The position numbers and the translations under genes are program-made. Shown one piece after another: positions 5,152 to 6,925 of a stretch of 6,925 bases of DNA. The stretch is taken from the NCBI GenBank assembly GCA_018065375.1, contig JAGHTJ010000028.1, forward strand, positions 1 to 6,925, in the 5' to 3' direction. The first letter of the stretch is position 1. Every line of letters begins with the position of its first letter. Origin of the DNA: Candidatus Equinaster intestinalis (GTDB taxonomy: Bacteria; Bacillota_A; Clostridia; Oscillospirales; Acutalibacteraceae). Below the pieces are notes generated by a model, which was given only the letters and a program-made list of their open reading frames with translations, had not been told where the DNA came from and made no database searches.

Positions 5152-5412
5152 ATGGGACTTTTCAGTAAAAAAAGAATCGAAGGCGAATGGGTTAACGAGG
5201 GTTGGACTACCGTTCAGCAGGCTAATCCCGAGCGCCATATTCTCGAAATCGTTTGCCGTACCGAAAACGGTATGGTAGTTGAGGTTCGCACTCGTCACAG
5301 CCATGGCGAAGAAGCTCAAGGTATCGTTACTGTTGACGGTAAGGATGTTCTGCCGCTTAGCATAAAGGAATTTACCGCACTTTATGAAAAGGGCAAAATG
5401 GAAATTAAATAA
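5152..5412 (+). CDS. small conserved-looking protein of unknown function (paralog of 3356-3598)
   Basis: This is an 86-residue soluble protein without membrane segments, about half identical to the 80-residue protein upstream of the deaminase gene. Shared blocks are GWTT, LEIVC, TENG, EVR, RHSHGEE, LP and IKEF. It differs by a basic N-terminal extension (MGLFSKKR). I know no named family and assign no function. AGGAG at 5139-5143 lies 8 nt before the ATG. The perfect-consensus promoter ahead of it implies high basal expression, and it may also be read from the deaminase promoter. A short hairpin terminator follows 6 nt after the stop. About 50 percent identity means an old duplication or two related acquisitions, not a recent copy. 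Confidence 0.86.
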   Translation: MGLFSKKRIEGEWVNEGWTTVQQANPERHILEIVCRTENGMVVEVRTRHSHGEEAQGIVTVDGKDVLPLSIKEFTALYEKGKMEIK

Positions 5413-5418
5413 TTCTCA

Positions 5419-5441
5419 AAAAGCCGCCATTGGCGGCTTTT
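5419..5441 (+). terminator. hairpin terminator after the second small paralog, probably leaky
   Basis: AAAAGCCGCC (5419-5428) pairs perfectly with GGCGGCTTTT (5432-5441) around ATT. The T-run is only four long, is part of the stem and is followed by ATGAT, so some readthrough to the downstream genes is likely. Confidence 0.7.
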
Positions 5442-5465
5442 ATGATATTGAGGAGTTGCAAAGTT

Positions 5466-6488
5466 ATGAAATTAGCTTCAATTATTTCGGATGGTGCAGT
5501 TTTTCAGCGAGGTCAGAAGATAGCGGTTTTCGGCGAAGGCACAGGCGAATTTTCCGCAAAGTTTTTGGGTGAGGAAAGAAGTGTTACCGCAAACGGTAAA
5601 TTCTGCGTTGAGTTTTCCGCGCACGAAGCCGGCGGACCTTACGAAATGTATGTAAATCTTGCGGGCGAAGAAAAGATTATTAAGGACATTATGATAGGTG
5701 AGGTAATTTTGCTCGCAGGTCAGTCCAATCCCGAGCTTACCATTGCCGATACATTTGATAAGGATACCGAATTTTTGCGCAATCATAATGTAAGATTTTA
5801 TATGCAAACCCGCCCGCATCAGGATAATCACGGCAGCGAGCTCTATCCCGAGCGCTGTATTTTTAACGAAAACTGGAGCGAGCTTAAAGAAAACGAGGCG
5901 CGTTCCTGGTCGGCAATAGCGCTCCATACCGCTCTTTATTTCGAGAAAAAACTCGGCGTTGCCGTAGGCGTTGTTGCGGCTTATAAGGGATCTACCATTA
6001 TTCAGTCCTTTTTAAGCGAAAAATCACTCGGAAATTTCGAAATTGAAATTTCAAAAATGCGGGAATATCCGCTGTTTTTCCTTTGGAATAAAGATTCCTG
6101 TATATATCACTATGTTATTGAAAAACTGATTCCTTATCAGTTCGGCAGTGTTATCTGGTATCAGGGTGAAAGCAACCGCACCCTTTATGAAGCCGCGTTT
6201 TATGATAAAATGCTCGAAACACTTATTGCCGATTGGCGAGTTTATTTCCAAAAGCCCGATTTGCCCTTTGCGATAGTTGAAATCAACGATTTCCCCGAGC
6301 CGTGTGAGGATGGCGTAAAAGCTATTCAAGAGGCGCTCGGCAGGGCAGTAGCGGCTACCGAAAATACCGAGCTTGTAGTTATAAAAGACCTCGGCGAGCA
6401 CGCGCTTATTCACCCGAGAAACAAAAGAGAGGTAAGCGAAAGAATTTGCGCCGCTCTTGAAAAACTTTGTGAGAGATTTAATGTATGA
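5466..6488 (+). CDS. sialate O-acetylesterase-like SGNH hydrolase
   Basis: This 340-residue protein resembles sialate 9-O-acetylesterases (SASA family), which remove O-acetyl groups from sialic acids or other glycans. The N-terminal 75 residues form the family's small beta domain (GAVFQRGQKIAVFG, HEAGGPYEMYVN). The catalytic domain has GEVILLAGQSN with nucleophile Ser87, the block VIWYQGESN at 229-237, and the C-terminal DLGEHALIHP with likely catalytic His316. It lacks a signal peptide and is shorter than the roughly 500-residue secreted relatives, so it looks cytoplasmic and may act on imported sugars. I chose ATG 5466, with AGGAG at 5451-5455. The frame extends back to a TTG at 5430, but that lies inside the terminator hairpin. 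No clear promoter precedes it, so transcription probably comes from readthrough. Its stop overlaps the next start (ATGA). The exact sugar substrate is unknown. Confidence 0.82.
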   Translation: MKLASIISDGAVFQRGQKIAVFGEGTGEFSAKFLGEERSVTANGKFCVEFSAHEAGGPYEMYVNLAGEEKIIKDIMIGEVILLAGQSNPELTIADTFDKDTEFLRNHNVRFYMQTRPHQDNHGSELYPERCIFNENWSELKENEARSWSAIALHTALYFEKKLGVAVGVVAAYKGSTIIQSFLSEKSLGNFEIEISKMREYPLFFLWNKDSCIYHYVIEKLIPYQFGSVIWYQGESNRTLYEAAFYDKMLETLIADWRVYFQKPDLPFAIVEINDFPEPCEDGVKAIQEALGRAVAATENTELVVIKDLGEHALIHPRNKREVSERICAALEKLCERFNV

Positions 6489-6925
6489 CCGATTTGTGGC
6501 AGTATCTTAAATCGGCAGATAAACCGATTTTGCTTTACGGCACAGGTAACGGCGCCGATAAAATACTTAATGAGCTTCAAAAGTTAAACATTCCCGTCCG
6601 CGGCGTTTTCGCTTCAGACGGGTTTGTTCGCAATCGCGATTTTCGCGGCTACCATGTTTTGAGCTTTGAAGAAGCGCAAAAGCAGTTCGGTGATATGATA
6701 GCTCTTGTGTCTTTCGGCACTCAGCTGCCCGAGGTTATCGGTAATATTAAGCGCATTTCCGCTCTTTGCGAGGTTTATGCGCCCGATGTGCCCGTTATAG
6801 AAGACGGCGAAATTTTTAATTCTTCTTATTACGAAAAGCATAAAACCGAAATCGAAACGGCAAGAGAAATCCTTGCGGATGAGCAGTCAGTAAAAGTTTT
6901 CGATAGCATTATAAGCTATAAGCTA
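6485..6925 (+). CDS. FkbM-type methyltransferase family protein, N-terminal part (runs off the window)
   Basis: The ATG at 6485 overlaps the TGA of the esterase gene (ATGA), and 147 codons stay open to the window end. The visible part begins MTDLWQYLKSADKPILLYG and continues with TGNGADKIL, a Rossmann-like glycine motif at about residues 19-27. Next come GVFASDGFVRNRDFRGY (40-56), SFGTQLPEVI (76-85) and YAPDVPV (97-103). The last visible part (ADEQSVKVFDSIISYKL) is typical of the region before the methyltransferase core in clostridial FkbM-annotated proteins, as I recall them. FkbM enzymes O-methylate small molecules or glycans with S-adenosylmethionine; the catalytic domain is outside the window, so activity cannot be judged. 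The overlap implies translational coupling with the acetylesterase, suggesting a shared glycan-related pathway. Confidence 0.72.
   Translation, partial: MTDLWQYLKSADKPILLYGTGNGADKILNELQKLNIPVRGVFASDGFVRNRDFRGYHVLSFEEAQKQFGDMIALVSFGTQLPEVIGNIKRISALCEVYAPDVPVIEDGEIFNSSYYEKHKTEIETAREILADEQSVKVFDSIISYKL

Noticed and set aside
5367..5395. TTTACC-N17-CAAAAT as a promoter for the acetylesterase
   Set aside because: Only four of six matches in each hexamer, far weaker than the other promoters in this window.
2193..5412. Antiviral defence system built from the HD and deaminase genes
   Set aside because: There is no ATPase, nuclease, CARF or other sensor partner, no shared operon (the two genes are on opposite strands), and the deaminase matches metabolic ADGF enzymes.
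5430..5465. Upstream TTG start for the acetylesterase
   Set aside because: It lies in the terminator hairpin with no ribosome binding site, and family homology starts only after ATG 5466.

Overview
The window looks like chromosomal DNA from an anaerobic Firmicute, most likely an uncultured gut clostridium (Oscillospiraceae/Lachnospiraceae-like). The evidence is moderately AT-rich DNA, strong AGGAGG-type ribosome binding sites, sigma-A promoters with 17-bp spacers, frequent short intrinsic terminators, a BspA-type leucine-rich-repeat protein and an FkbM-type protein. This assignment is inferred from style and gene content. I see no tRNA, rRNA, insertion sequence, CRISPR array or phage gene.

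Left part (1-2198, + strand): the C-terminal end of a BspA-like LRR protein, a small membrane protein directly abutting it, a GNAT acetyltransferase gene interrupted by a single in-frame amber codon, and a small flavodoxin-like protein. A 12-bp hairpin that could fold into a pseudoknot lies in the leader of the acetyltransferase gene. The flavodoxin gene converges on the next gene across a bidirectional terminator.

Centre (2193-3355): a minus-strand HD-domain phosphohydrolase with a complete regulatory leader. It has a sigma-A promoter whose 17-bp spacer is filled by a dyad, then a hairpin closely resembling a PyrR-binding loop, a palindromic hairpin, a 10-bp antiterminator pairing, and an intrinsic terminator just before the probable GTG start. 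This transcription-attenuation device is the most interesting element seen.

Right part (3297-6925, + strand): two paralogous small proteins of unknown function (80 and 86 aa, about half identical) flank an ADGF/ADA2-type adenosine deaminase. Each of these three genes has its own near-consensus promoter, and the one for the second small gene lies inside the 3' end of the deaminase gene. After a short terminator come a compact sialate-O-acetylesterase-like SGNH hydrolase and, overlapping it by ATGA, the start of an FkbM-type methyltransferase that runs off the window.

Taken together, the centre suggests purine and pyrimidine handling: adenosine deamination, an HD phosphohydrolase and a PyrR-like attenuator. 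The two ends suggest surface or glycan functions. The link between the small paralogs and the deaminase is positional only.
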